A stretch of DNA of 60,505 nucleotides. Origin: an uncultured Oscillospiraceae bacterium. GTDB taxonomy: Bacteria > Bacillota > Clostridia > Oscillospirales > Oscillospiraceae. The stretch is taken from NCBI GenBank assembly GCA_934636655.1, contig CAKUAS010000013.1, forward strand, positions 1 through 60,505, read 5' to 3'. Position 1 is the first letter of the stretch. Every line of letters begins with the position of its first letter. A program made the position numbers and the translations under genes. The notes beneath the pieces were generated by a model. The model ran no database searches, was not told the DNA's origin, and worked only from the letters and a program-made list of their open reading frames with translations. Shown here one piece after another: positions 8,592 through 16,392 of the stretch.

Positions 8592-9791
8592 ATGAAAAAG
8601 CTTGTATCTCTTGCGCTGGCGCTGGTGATGGTGCTCTCCCTTACCGCCTGCGGCAGTAAGGACGGCGGAGACTCCGCCGACCCCAACCTCGGCAAATATC
8701 TCGGCGCGGAATTCTCCGCCGACGGCAACGAGTGGCTCGGCCTGGACGAGGTCTATGATGAAGGCGAGAGCTATATTGAGCTCAAAAGCGGCGGCAAGGG
8801 CGTGTTCTGTCTGGGCGGCGACGCGACTGACATCAAGTGGGCGCTCGAGAGCGACGGCTCCCTGAAGCTGACCCGAGACAGTCTGGAGAGCAACGGCACG
8901 CTGCAAAACGGAATCATCACGCTCACCGATCTCTGGGGCAACAATGTCACCATCACCTTCGTCAAGGAGGGCGGTGAGTCCACGCAGGGCGGGGATTCGG
9001 GCAAGGATGCTCCCAGCGGCACCGGCCTTGTGAGCGAGGAGGCGGTGCAGAAGGGCTACGTCTGGATGAACGAGGTCAATAATAATATTTTTAGTACCAC
9101 CTACGAGGAGATTGCCGAATACTTCGGCGTGGATGGCGAGTTTGACAGGGAAGAATACAGCGACCACATGAAGCGGAACCAGCGCTACTACAAGTGGATC
9201 TCGAAGGACGACTCAAGCCACTTCATCTATGTCAACTTCGCCGAGGAGGAGCCGGGCGTTTATAAGGTCAGCGCCTTCAACACCAGCGGCTTCTCCGGCA
9301 ATGAGGCCATCGAGAAATATCTCGATACGGTGAAGGCCGAGGCTGCCGAGGCGAATAAGGCGGCCGCCGCCAACGCCAAGATGAAGAACTTCGTCGTAAC
9401 CATCACGCAGTTCGCGCACGATGATGTTGCTGTCAAGATAATAACGAAGATCCCCGAGTCCGGCTGGTCGTATGACGAGGGAAAGAAATGCCTTGTGGAA
9501 AACAACGATCCCACGGCCTTCGGCGCGGGCGCCATCAGATTCGAGGTAAGAGCCAATGTCGCGGACTTCGACTACTACAAGGACGACTTTGAAAACTATC
9601 AGGATATCGATGACCGCGTGATCGGCGGCATCACCTTCCACGGCCGCACCTACAAGCGCATCGGCTACGACTGGATCGAGTACGTCGCGCAGATCGACGA
9701 TGGGCGTGCGCTGTCCATCGGACTGACAGATATTGACTGCGTTCCGGGTACGATGCCCGACGTTATCCTCAGCGGCATGACGATCAAGTAA
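8592..9791 (+). CDS. Lipoprotein, second of a tandem pair, with extra C-terminal domain
   Basis: 399 residues. Lipobox LTAC (Cys19) and an N-terminal ~120-residue domain duplicated from the preceding lipoprotein. After a Gly/Ser linker near residue 140 (GGDSGKDAPSGTG) it carries a different domain of about 250 residues (YKWISKDDSSHFIYVNF ... ADFDYYKDDFENYQDIDD) not found in the twin. The two genes probably arose by tandem duplication followed by domain replacement. Anchored outside the membrane; no enzyme motif visible. Confidence 0.7.
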   Translation: MKKLVSLALALVMVLSLTACGSKDGGDSADPNLGKYLGAEFSADGNEWLGLDEVYDEGESYIELKSGGKGVFCLGGDATDIKWALESDGSLKLTRDSLESNGTLQNGIITLTDLWGNNVTITFVKEGGESTQGGDSGKDAPSGTGLVSEEAVQKGYVWMNEVNNNIFSTTYEEIAEYFGVDGEFDREEYSDHMKRNQRYYKWISKDDSSHFIYVNFAEEEPGVYKVSAFNTSGFSGNEAIEKYLDTVKAEAAEANKAAAANAKMKNFVVTITQFAHDDVAVKIITKIPESGWSYDEGKKCLVENNDPTAFGAGAIRFEVRANVADFDYYKDDFENYQDIDDRVIGGITFHGRTYKRIGYDWIEYVAQIDDGRALSIGLTDIDCVPGTMPDVILSGMTIK

Positions 9792-9838
9792 GGTCATCCC
9801 CGTCCAAGGCTTACTTTGCCTGACCACAGCGTATCAAA

Positions 9839-9867
9839 CGGCGCCCGCCCGCAGCGCGGGCGGGCGC
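9839..9867 (+). terminator. Strong GC hairpin in the locus A intergenic region
   Basis: GCGCCCGCCCGC pairs with GCGGGCGGGCGC around an AGC loop, followed by TTCCTT. Possibly a partial terminator that sets the level of the downstream zinc-ribbon/TPM genes. Confidence 0.5.
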
Positions 9868-9902
9868 TTCCTTGTGAGAAAAAGAAAGAGGTGGAACCAT
9901 CT

Positions 9903-11042
9903 ATGCCAACACAGGTAACCAACTATCAATGCCCCGGCTGCACCGGCCCGCTGCACTTCGTAGGCGCTTCCGGTAAGCTGGAGTGCGAATACTGCGGCGC
10001 GAGCTACGACGTTGCGGAGATCGAGGCGCTCTACGCGGAGAAAGAAGAGAAGGCCGCGGCGGCGCAGCAGGCGGCTGAAGAAAAGGCCGCGGAGCAGAAG
10101 AAAGCGTCCGCCGACGGCGGCGATTGGGATACCTCCGGCTTCAGCGACGACTGGGGCGCGGAGGCGGACAAAATGAAGGCCTATTGCTGCCCCAGCTGCG
10201 GCGCGGAGCTTTTATGCGACGAGAGCACGGCGGCGACCTCCTGTCCCTACTGCGGCAACCCCACGGTGGTGCCGGGGCAGTTCTCCGGAGAGCTCAAGCC
10301 GGACTACATACTTCCGTTCAAGCTCAGCAGGGAGGATGCGATCAAGGCACTCAAGGAGCACTATAAGGGGAAGATCTTCCTGCCAAAAACCTTCAACGAC
10401 GAAAACCATGTGCAGGAGATACGCGGCGTTTATGTCCCCTTCTGGATGTTCGACGGCGAGGCGGAGGGCGATGCCCATTATCAGGCAACCCGCTCCCGCA
10501 CCTACACCTCCGGAGATTATGAAATCACGGAGACAAGACATTTTGACGTTTACCGCGCCGGCAGAGTGACTTTTGAAAAGGTTCCGGTGGACGCGTCCAG
10601 TAAAATGCCGGATGACCACATGGACTCCATCGAGCCATATGACTACAAAAAGCTGAAACCCTTCTCCACGGCCTATCTTCCCGGGTATTTGGCGGATAAA
10701 TTCGACGTCACCGTGGAGCAGAGCCGGGAGCGGGCGGACCAGCGCTGTCAGGGAACCTTGGACGCGGCGCTGCTGGGCAGCGTGAGAGGTTATGATACCT
10801 GCATCCGAACCGGCGGCAGCTCCAGTCTGCAGCGCGGCAAGGTGCATTATGCCCTGATGCCGGTGTGGATGCTGAACACGAAGTGGCACGGCAAGGACTT
10901 TACCTTTGCCATGAACGGACAGACCGGAAAACTGGTGGGCGACCTTCCCATGAGTTGGGGACGGTTTTGGGGGCTGTTTGCCGCCATTGCCGCACCGCTG
11001 TCGATTTTGGGAACGATTGTCTCAGTGCTGATGCTGCGATAA
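9903..11042 (+). CDS. Zinc-ribbon membrane protein, YdjG-like (locus A)
   Basis: 379 residues from ATG 9903, which follows AGAGGTGG; the frame also runs open upstream. The N terminus has a TFIIB-type zinc ribbon (CPGC ... CEYCG), an Ala/Lys/Glu coiled coil (about residues 42-65), then a second ribbon (CPSCG ... CPYCG). The core of about 230 residues (LPFKLSREDAIKALKEHYKG, YVPFWMFDGEA, HYALMPVWMLNTKW) is shared with the paralogue at 31060-32154. One membrane helix closes the protein. In B. subtilis YdjG works with YdjH and is needed for PspA localisation; the same gene order here supports a related role. The coiled coil is the main difference from the locus B copy. Confidence 0.8.
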   Translation: MPTQVTNYQCPGCTGPLHFVGASGKLECEYCGASYDVAEIEALYAEKEEKAAAAQQAAEEKAAEQKKASADGGDWDTSGFSDDWGAEADKMKAYCCPSCGAELLCDESTAATSCPYCGNPTVVPGQFSGELKPDYILPFKLSREDAIKALKEHYKGKIFLPKTFNDENHVQEIRGVYVPFWMFDGEAEGDAHYQATRSRTYTSGDYEITETRHFDVYRAGRVTFEKVPVDASSKMPDDHMDSIEPYDYKKLKPFSTAYLPGYLADKFDVTVEQSRERADQRCQGTLDAALLGSVRGYDTCIRTGGSSSLQRGKVHYALMPVWMLNTKWHGKDFTFAMNGQTGKLVGDLPMSWGRFWGLFAAIAAPLSILGTIVSVLMLR

Positions 11043-11054
11043 GGAGGGGCGGAC

Positions 11055-12374
11055 ATGAACAAGAAATTCACAGCTTTGCTGATGGCGCTCCTGTTGGCGC
11101 TGACACTGTGTGTTCCCGCCATGGCGTCGGCGGAGTACGGTTCGATCTTCGATGAGACCGAGGAGCTCGGCTCTGCCGAGCTGACCTATCAGGGAGAGCA
11201 GGAGCTCCCGCAGCTCGCGAAAACTCTCGGCATTGACCTGCGGGTCGATGTATTTACCGACGAGGGCTTGGAGCCGGATGACACCGTTTCGGACATTGCG
11301 ACGTTTGTCTATGACAATTACGACTACGGCCTGGGCGAGGATAGGGAAGGCGTATCGCTGACGCTGCTGATGAAAACTCAGCCGGACGGCTCTTACGCAC
11401 TGGCGGAGAACGACTGGTGCGTCTACGCTTTTCTGAGTGAGACACGCGGCAGCTCTCAGGAGCTGTCAGACGCCGTATGCGCCGCGATCAAGCCTTATAT
11501 GGCCGCACAAGCATGGAACGGCGAGGACATGACCATGAGCTCTACTGCGCTTTCACAGGCGGTGGACGCCATGATGAAGGCGGCGTCGGACTATATCCTT
11601 GCAAACTGTCCTCCGGATAACTCCGGCGAGGTCACCGAAACGCAGACGCAGGAGCAGACCGAAGTCGATATGAAATATATCTTCGATATCAGCGACCTGC
11701 TCACCTTTGATGAATGGGAAAAGCTTGAGGCGAGGGCGGCGGACATTTCCCAGCGCCACGGCTGCGGCGTTTATGTTGCCTTCGTGGACGATTTCACGAA
11801 GTACGGAGACGGAAACGACGTATATAAAACGACCTATCAGATCTATCACTCCAATGAGCTCGGTATGGGTGAGAACCGTGACGGCATTATCATCCTGCTG
11901 AGCATGGCTGACCGCGACTACGCCATGTTCGTCTACGGCGAAAACGCGGAGTATGCGTTCAATAAGTACGGTCAGGAGCAGCTGGAGGATACCTTCCTCG
12001 GTTACTTCGGTGACAATGACTGGTACAACGGCGTTTCCCGTTATCTGGACACCTGCGACGAGTATCTGACCCTCGCGGAGAAGGGGGATCCCGTGCGGAA
12101 GAACACCCTTCCGATGTACATCATCGTTGTGGTGGCCTCCTGCGCGATCTCCGGCTTCATCTGTCTCATGCTGAAACAGAGGATGCAGACGGTCCACAAG
12201 AAGGCGGAGGCCAATGAGTATGTCGCCGATGGCGGCCTGCAGCTGACGGAGCAGTATGACCGCTACACCCACACCACAGAAACGCGGCGCAAGGTAAATA
12301 ATGACTCTGACAGCAGCGGCGGCACCAGCAGCTGCAGCGGCGGAGGCGGAAGCGGCCGCAGCGGAAAATTCTGA
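11055..12374 (+). CDS. TPM-domain protein with two TPM modules, YdjH-like (locus A)
   Basis: 439 residues: signal peptide (residues 1-25, ending AMASA), a first TPM-like domain (about 30-170), a second more typical one (about 205-345, with MGENRDGIIILLSMADRDYAMFV), one membrane helix (about 360-382), then a cytoplasmic tail ending in Ser/Gly repeats (SGGTSSCSGGGGSGRSGKF). TPM domains of the YgcG/YdjH type sit outside the membrane. The locus B protein has a single TPM domain and the same Gly/Ser tail, so this copy seems to have gained one by duplication. It follows the YdjG-like gene by 12 bases with AAGGAGGGG before its ATG. Confidence 0.8.
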   Translation: MNKKFTALLMALLLALTLCVPAMASAEYGSIFDETEELGSAELTYQGEQELPQLAKTLGIDLRVDVFTDEGLEPDDTVSDIATFVYDNYDYGLGEDREGVSLTLLMKTQPDGSYALAENDWCVYAFLSETRGSSQELSDAVCAAIKPYMAAQAWNGEDMTMSSTALSQAVDAMMKAASDYILANCPPDNSGEVTETQTQEQTEVDMKYIFDISDLLTFDEWEKLEARAADISQRHGCGVYVAFVDDFTKYGDGNDVYKTTYQIYHSNELGMGENRDGIIILLSMADRDYAMFVYGENAEYAFNKYGQEQLEDTFLGYFGDNDWYNGVSRYLDTCDEYLTLAEKGDPVRKNTLPMYIIVVVASCAISGFICLMLKQRMQTVHKKAEANEYVADGGLQLTEQYDRYTHTTETRRKVNNDSDSSGGTSSCSGGGGSGRSGKF

Positions 12375-12386
12375 GGAGGCCACAGT

Positions 12387-13502
12387 ATGAGGTGCTTGAC
12401 AGTACGCCGGCTCGTCACTATGCTTTTGTGCCTGACGATGATTTTTCTTCTGACCGCCTGCGGCGGGCAAGGCGAGCCAAATGCGGATGACGGAGGCGTC
12501 AGCGCAACGGGAAAGATCTCAGGCGGCAAGGACAGAGCTTCTGTGCCTGAGGCCGGTTCTGAGAAGGCAGAAGCGGCGCTTGCCCTGCTGCGAAAAAGCA
12601 TGGCGGGAAATGAGCAGCTGGCCGGCGCGGTGGCTTATCTCGGCCATCGGGAGCAGGGGGATACTGTCCCGCTGACGAGCTGGCTGCGGAAGAATTGCTC
12701 CGGGCTGACAGAAAAACTGCCGTTCCTGACGGAGATTCCGGAAGAGCGTACGCTCGGCGCGGGCTATGGTGACCTCTACTGCATTGTCCCACGGGATGAG
12801 AGCAGCAGTCTGGCCGTGAACCGTGTGATCTGGAGATCACTGGGCAACGGTGTGCAGCCGGTGGCGGACAAGGTACTCTACCGGGAAGAATACGCGCAGC
12901 CCGTCTTGGTATTTGTCAATTATGAGCAGTGGCCCGATGAGCCGGACACGGAAATCAACCTTGTGACCGGCAGCGGCTTGGAGCTTAGCTGGTATCCGAT
13001 GATCGACGAGCACGGCTGCCCCATAGTGCCCATCGGCGAGTACGGCGCCCCCGCGCTGATGGATTTTGCAGTCTTCGGCTATACCACCGGCCTTGACTAT
13101 CCCGAGGGTATGGAGCCGGAGGGCGATGGATGGTGGCTTCCGCCTACGAATCTGGGCCTGGCTGACACCGTATGGGCCTGCGATGACTGGCTGCTGGAGC
13201 TCAGCTACGGCAACTGCGATCCTGCTTATGCGGGTATCGCCAAGCTGCACTGCCGCTTCGAAGGCAACGCGGGGCATACTCTGCTCTACCACGGCGTGTG
13301 GCGCATGGAGGATGACTGTCTGCGCCTGGAGCTCTCTGCCGGTGTCGGTACCTCCCTGAGCGGAAGCTTCCCGATTCTCATCTCTCCCTCCGGCGAGGAG
13401 CTGTATTTCCAGCGCTCGCGCAGCGGCGAGGGGATGCCGTTTCTGACGGACGATATGGACTCCGCAGGACTGACATTGATCTACGATTGGGAAAGCAAAT
13501 AA
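12387..13502 (+). CDS. Lipoprotein of unknown function closing the SPFH/TPM locus
   Basis: 371 residues with signal peptide and lipobox LTAC (Cys25) followed by GGQGEPN. It starts 12 bases after the TPM gene with GGAGG upstream, so it is the last cistron of the run. No known domain is recognised; the outside part is acidic, Trp-rich and beta-like (WWLPPTNLGLADTVWACDDWLLELSYG). The lipocalin-like phrase HTLLYHGVWRMEDDCLRLELS resembles stretches of other locus A lipoproteins. A terminator follows. Confidence 0.65.
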   Translation: MRCLTVRRLVTMLLCLTMIFLLTACGGQGEPNADDGGVSATGKISGGKDRASVPEAGSEKAEAALALLRKSMAGNEQLAGAVAYLGHREQGDTVPLTSWLRKNCSGLTEKLPFLTEIPEERTLGAGYGDLYCIVPRDESSSLAVNRVIWRSLGNGVQPVADKVLYREEYAQPVLVFVNYEQWPDEPDTEINLVTGSGLELSWYPMIDEHGCPIVPIGEYGAPALMDFAVFGYTTGLDYPEGMEPEGDGWWLPPTNLGLADTVWACDDWLLELSYGNCDPAYAGIAKLHCRFEGNAGHTLLYHGVWRMEDDCLRLELSAGVGTSLSGSFPILISPSGEELYFQRSRSGEGMPFLTDDMDSAGLTLIYDWESK

Positions 13503-13518
13503 GTATCATTAAGTAAAT

Positions 13519-13555
13519 AAGTCTTATGAGCAGCTTTCGGCTGCTCATAAGACTT
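13519..13555 (+). terminator. Terminator of the SPFH/TPM locus
   Basis: 16-bp stem (AAGTCTTATGAGCAGC with its complement) around a TTTC loop, 17 bases after the last lipoprotein gene. Confidence 0.75.
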
Positions 13556-13769
13556 TGGAGACGCCGTAAGCTGAGAAGTGATGCCAATATTTTTGGATAT
13601 GCGGCGGTTTTTTATATTGATCTGCTTTTGCTTTGACGAAAAATGTTGTAATATTAAAACCGGATACCGCTGAGAGCAGGACTTGAAGCTGTTAATAATA
13701 CAGAGCGGCTCCGGCGATCATATTACAGAAAACCCGGCGTACAGCCGGTAAATTTAACGGAGAAGCATT

Positions 13770-14564
13770 ATGATAAAACAAAATCTGCATTGCCACACTA
13801 CATTTGACGACGGAACAAACACCCCGGAGGAGATGGTGCTCGCGGCGATAGAGCACCAGCTGAGCTCGCTCGGAATAAGCCTGCATGCCCCGATGGAGGG
13901 TGAATACTGGTGCGCGCCAAAGGAAAACGTCGAGCCGTTCAAGGCGGAAATGAGAAGACTGAAGAAAAAGTATATGGGTAAAATAGCGCTCTATACCGGA
14001 CTTGAGTACGACCTTGCGGCCGAGAGGGATTTTGACGGCTATGAGTATATCATAGGCTCAGGACATGTGCTCGACGGGCATTACTATATAGATTCAACGC
14101 GCGATCGCGCAATACAGCTCATCGAGCACTTCGGCGGCCCCGAAAAAGCCGCCGAGGCGTTTTTCGGCAACTATGCCCGGATAGCGGATATGCCGGAGAT
14201 CGGAATTGTAGGACATTTTGACCTTCTGACGAAGTACAACGAGCAGGGAGCGCTTTACGATACGGAAAGCAGCTGTTATCGCGACGCGGCCTTTGCTGCA
14301 ATGGACAAGCTCAGCGCGGCGGGCAAGATTTTTGAGATAAACACAGGTGCGATAAGCCGCGGTTACCGGACGACACCATATCTCTCTACGGAGCTTCTGC
14401 GCCATCTTCGAAGCATCAACGGACGCATAACGGTAAGCTCGGACGCGCATTCGGCGGCTGATATATGCTGCAAGTTCGACATGGCCGAGCGGTTTGCGAG
14501 CAGCTGCGGCTTTGATGAGATATGGTATTTCACCGGCAGCGGATTTGCGGCGGAAAAGCTATGA
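13770..14564 (+). CDS. PHP-family phosphatase, histidinol-phosphatase-like
   Basis: 264 residues. The PHP metal motif HCHTTFDDG opens the protein (residues 7-15), followed by a Glu in TGLEYD, HV in GSGHVLDG, GHFDL and a final SDAHSAADI; together these supply the His/Asp/Glu ligands of the trinuclear metal site. Length and motif order match HisK-type histidinol phosphate phosphatases, but no histidine genes are near, so the substrate may differ. GGAG lies before ATG 13770. It stands alone between a terminator and a tRNA-like gene. Confidence 0.75.
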   Translation: MIKQNLHCHTTFDDGTNTPEEMVLAAIEHQLSSLGISLHAPMEGEYWCAPKENVEPFKAEMRRLKKKYMGKIALYTGLEYDLAAERDFDGYEYIIGSGHVLDGHYYIDSTRDRAIQLIEHFGGPEKAAEAFFGNYARIADMPEIGIVGHFDLLTKYNEQGALYDTESSCYRDAAFAAMDKLSAAGKIFEINTGAISRGYRTTPYLSTELLRHLRSINGRITVSSDAHSAADICCKFDMAERFASSCGFDEIWYFTGSGFAAEKL

Positions 14565-14675
14565 AAACAGGCCGCGCTGTAAACGCCGTCATACGCGGGT
14601 CGGGCAGCCTTATAAGGCTTTCGTGCCGCTCCTTCAGCGGCCTTCCGTTACACAAAGCGAGGCAGAAGAATTGTC

Positions 14676-14704
14676 TTGACAACGCATTCAGGGAATGCTA
14701 TCAT
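14676..14704 (+). promoter_or_regulatory. Sigma-70-type promoter for the tRNA-Leu-like sequence
   Basis: TTGACA (14676-14681), a 17-base spacer and TATCAT (14699-14704). It is placed to start transcription a few bases before the tRNA-like sequence, and it may also feed the lar operon by read-through. Confidence 0.7.
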
Positions 14705-14718
14705 TACTGACACAAAAT

Positions 14719-14803
14719 GCGCGAGTGGCGGAATTGGCAGACTCACCGGATTCAGGCTATAGTGCTCACTCCGGGCGTGCAGGTTCAAGTCTCGCCACCG
14801 GCA
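14719..14803 (+). pseudogene. Mosaic or degenerate tRNA-Leu(CAG)-like sequence
   Basis: The D loop (GGAATTGGCAGA), the anticodon loop TTCAGGC, a type-II variable arm and the T loop GGTTCAAGTC are those of tRNA-Leu(CAG), but the stems fail. Acceptor GCGCGAG against CACCGGC pairs at 4 of 7 positions, anticodon stem CCGGA against TATAG is broken at two, the T stem GCAGG/CTCGC at one and the D stem at one. The 5' acceptor would fit CTCGCGC and the 3' end would fit GCCGGTG, as if parts of two leucine tRNAs had been joined. A CTG stands where CCA would be. Promoter and terminator are intact, so it is probably transcribed. Function as a tRNA is doubtful. Confidence 0.6.
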
Positions 14804-14816
14804 CTGGGGTGAAAGG

Positions 14817-14846
14817 GGCGGTAATTGCAAATTACCGCCTTTTTTC
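14817..14846 (+). terminator. Terminator between tRNA-Leu-like sequence and larB
   Basis: GGCGGTAATT pairs with AATTACCGCC around a GCA loop, followed by TTTTTT. Only 36 bases separate it from larB and no clear promoter lies between, so it may act as an attenuator of larBEC. Confidence 0.8.
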
Positions 14847-14882
14847 AATAAAGAGTGCGGAGACTTCCGAAAGGAGAAGCTG

Positions 14883-15635
14883 ATGGATAAACACGAGCTT
14901 ACAGAGCTGTTAAATCATGTTGCCGACGGGAGCGTCAGTCCCGACGATGCGGCGCTTAAATTGAAAATGCAGCCGTTTCAGGAGCTCGGCGACTACGCCA
15001 AGGTAGACCTCCACCGCGGCATACGTCAGGGCGTGCCCGAGGTCATATTCGGCGAGGGCAAGGCCAAGGAGCATATCCTCGGCATCGCAAAGGCAATGCT
15101 TAAAAATAAGCAGCAGACCATACTAATTACTCGCTTAAGTGAGGCAGCCGCAGAGTATATAAAAGAGGAACTGCCTCTTGAATATAACAGCATGGCGCGC
15201 ATTGGCATCATCGGCGAAATGCCCGAGCCGAGCGGCAAGGGGCGCATCGTCATCGCTACCGGCGGCACGAGCGATATCCCCGTCGCCGAGGAAGCCGCCA
15301 TGACCGCAGAAGCACTGGGCAACGATGTCCTGCGCCTGTACGATGTCGGCGTTTCGGGCATTCACAGGCTGCTTGCGAATATGGACACCGTCATGAGCGC
15401 CCGTGTCATCATCGCAGTTGCGGGCATGGAGGGCGCGCTGCCCTCGGTCATCGGCGGGCTTGCCGACTGCCCGGTTATCGCCGTCCCCACGAGCGTGGGC
15501 TACGGTGCGTCGTTCGGCGGCGTTGCGGCTCTCTTGAGCATGCTCAACTCATGCGCCAGCGGCATGTCGGTAGTAAATATAGATAACGGCTTCGGAGCTG
15601 GCTACCTTGCCAGCATGATAAACCACCTTGACTGA
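14883..15635 (+). CDS. larB: Nickel-pincer nucleotide biosynthesis protein LarB
   Basis: 250 residues. LarB carboxylates and hydrolyses nicotinic acid adenine dinucleotide to pyridinium-3,5-dicarboxylate mononucleotide, the first step of the nickel-pincer cofactor. The C-terminal half has the PurE/AIR-carboxylase-like core (IVIATGGTSDIPVAEEAAMTA, DVGVSGIHRLL, VAGMEGALPSVIGGL, AVPTSVGYGASFGGVAALLSML), which is diagnostic. GAAAGGAG precedes the ATG. It is the first gene of larB-larE-larC, with coupled junctions. The apo-enzyme (LarA or another LarA-fold racemase) is not in this window. Confidence 0.92.
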   Translation: MDKHELTELLNHVADGSVSPDDAALKLKMQPFQELGDYAKVDLHRGIRQGVPEVIFGEGKAKEHILGIAKAMLKNKQQTILITRLSEAAAEYIKEELPLEYNSMARIGIIGEMPEPSGKGRIVIATGGTSDIPVAEEAAMTAEALGNDVLRLYDVGVSGIHRLLANMDTVMSARVIIAVAGMEGALPSVIGGLADCPVIAVPTSVGYGASFGGVAALLSMLNSCASGMSVVNIDNGFGAGYLASMINHLD

Positions 15636-15636
15636 T

Positions 15637-16392
15637 ATGAAACTGAACGAATTTTTCACCGAACACAACAAAGTTGCGCTCGCCTTTTCCGGCGGCGCAG
15701 ACTCGTCGTATCTTCTATACGCCGCAAAAGTGAACGGCGCTGATGTGCAGCCGTACTATGTCAAATCGCAGTTCCAGCCGGAGTTTGAGCACGAGGATGC
15801 GAGAAAGCTAGCAGCCGAACTCGGCGTTACGCTGCGGGAAATTAGTGTCGATGTTTTGCAGTTTGACGAGGTGACGGCGAACCCCGCAAACCGCTGCTAT
15901 TACTGCAAAAAGCGCATCATGGGCGCTATCCGCAAAGCGGCGAGCGCCGACGGCTACGACACCATCATCGACGGCACGAATGCCAGCGATGACGGAGGTG
16001 ACCGCCCCGGAATGAAGGTGCTCAAAGAGGAGAACATTCTCTCGCCGCTCAGGCTTTGCGGCATAACAAAGACCAAATTGCGCGAGCTTTCGCGCGAGGC
16101 GGGGCTGTTCACGTGGGATAAGCCCGCCTATGCCTGCCTTGCGACACGCGTTCCGACCGGCGAGAGGATAAGCGCCGAAAAGCTTGCGGCAGTTGAGCAG
16201 AGCGAAAATTATCTGTTCTCCCTCGGCTTTACCGACTTCCGCGTTCGCCTGCGAGACGGCGGTGCGCTGCTGCAATTTACCGAAAAGCAGCACAAGAGAG
16301 CGGAAAATGAGTTTGAAGCGATAAAAGCAGAGCTATCTAAGCATTTTGCGCTTATAAGGCTCGATCCGAAATCGAGAGAGGAGAGCAAATGA
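15637..16392 (+). CDS. larE: ATP-dependent sulfur transferase LarE
   Basis: 251 residues. LarE adenylates the carboxylates of the LarB product and inserts the sulfurs that become the nickel ligands. The PP-loop SGGADS is at residues 18-23. Cysteines lie at 87 and 90 (RCYYCK) and 167 (YACLATR). Three cysteines, rather than the single sacrificial one of Lactobacillus, resemble LarE types that carry a [4Fe-4S] cluster, so sulfur transfer may be catalytic here; this is inference. ATG 15637 lies 2 bases after the larB stop; a TTG at 15628 would overlap larB. No ribosome site is seen, so translation is probably coupled. Confidence 0.9.
   Translation: MKLNEFFTEHNKVALAFSGGADSSYLLYAAKVNGADVQPYYVKSQFQPEFEHEDARKLAAELGVTLREISVDVLQFDEVTANPANRCYYCKKRIMGAIRKAASADGYDTIIDGTNASDDGGDRPGMKVLKEENILSPLRLCGITKTKLRELSREAGLFTWDKPAYACLATRVPTGERISAEKLAAVEQSENYLFSLGFTDFRVRLRDGGALLQFTEKQHKRAENEFEAIKAELSKHFALIRLDPKSREESK

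Noticed and set aside
14561..14710. A 49-codon frame overlapping the PHP gene stop as ATGA
   Set aside because: It runs through the promoter of the tRNA-like sequence, has no ribosome site and no recognisable pattern.
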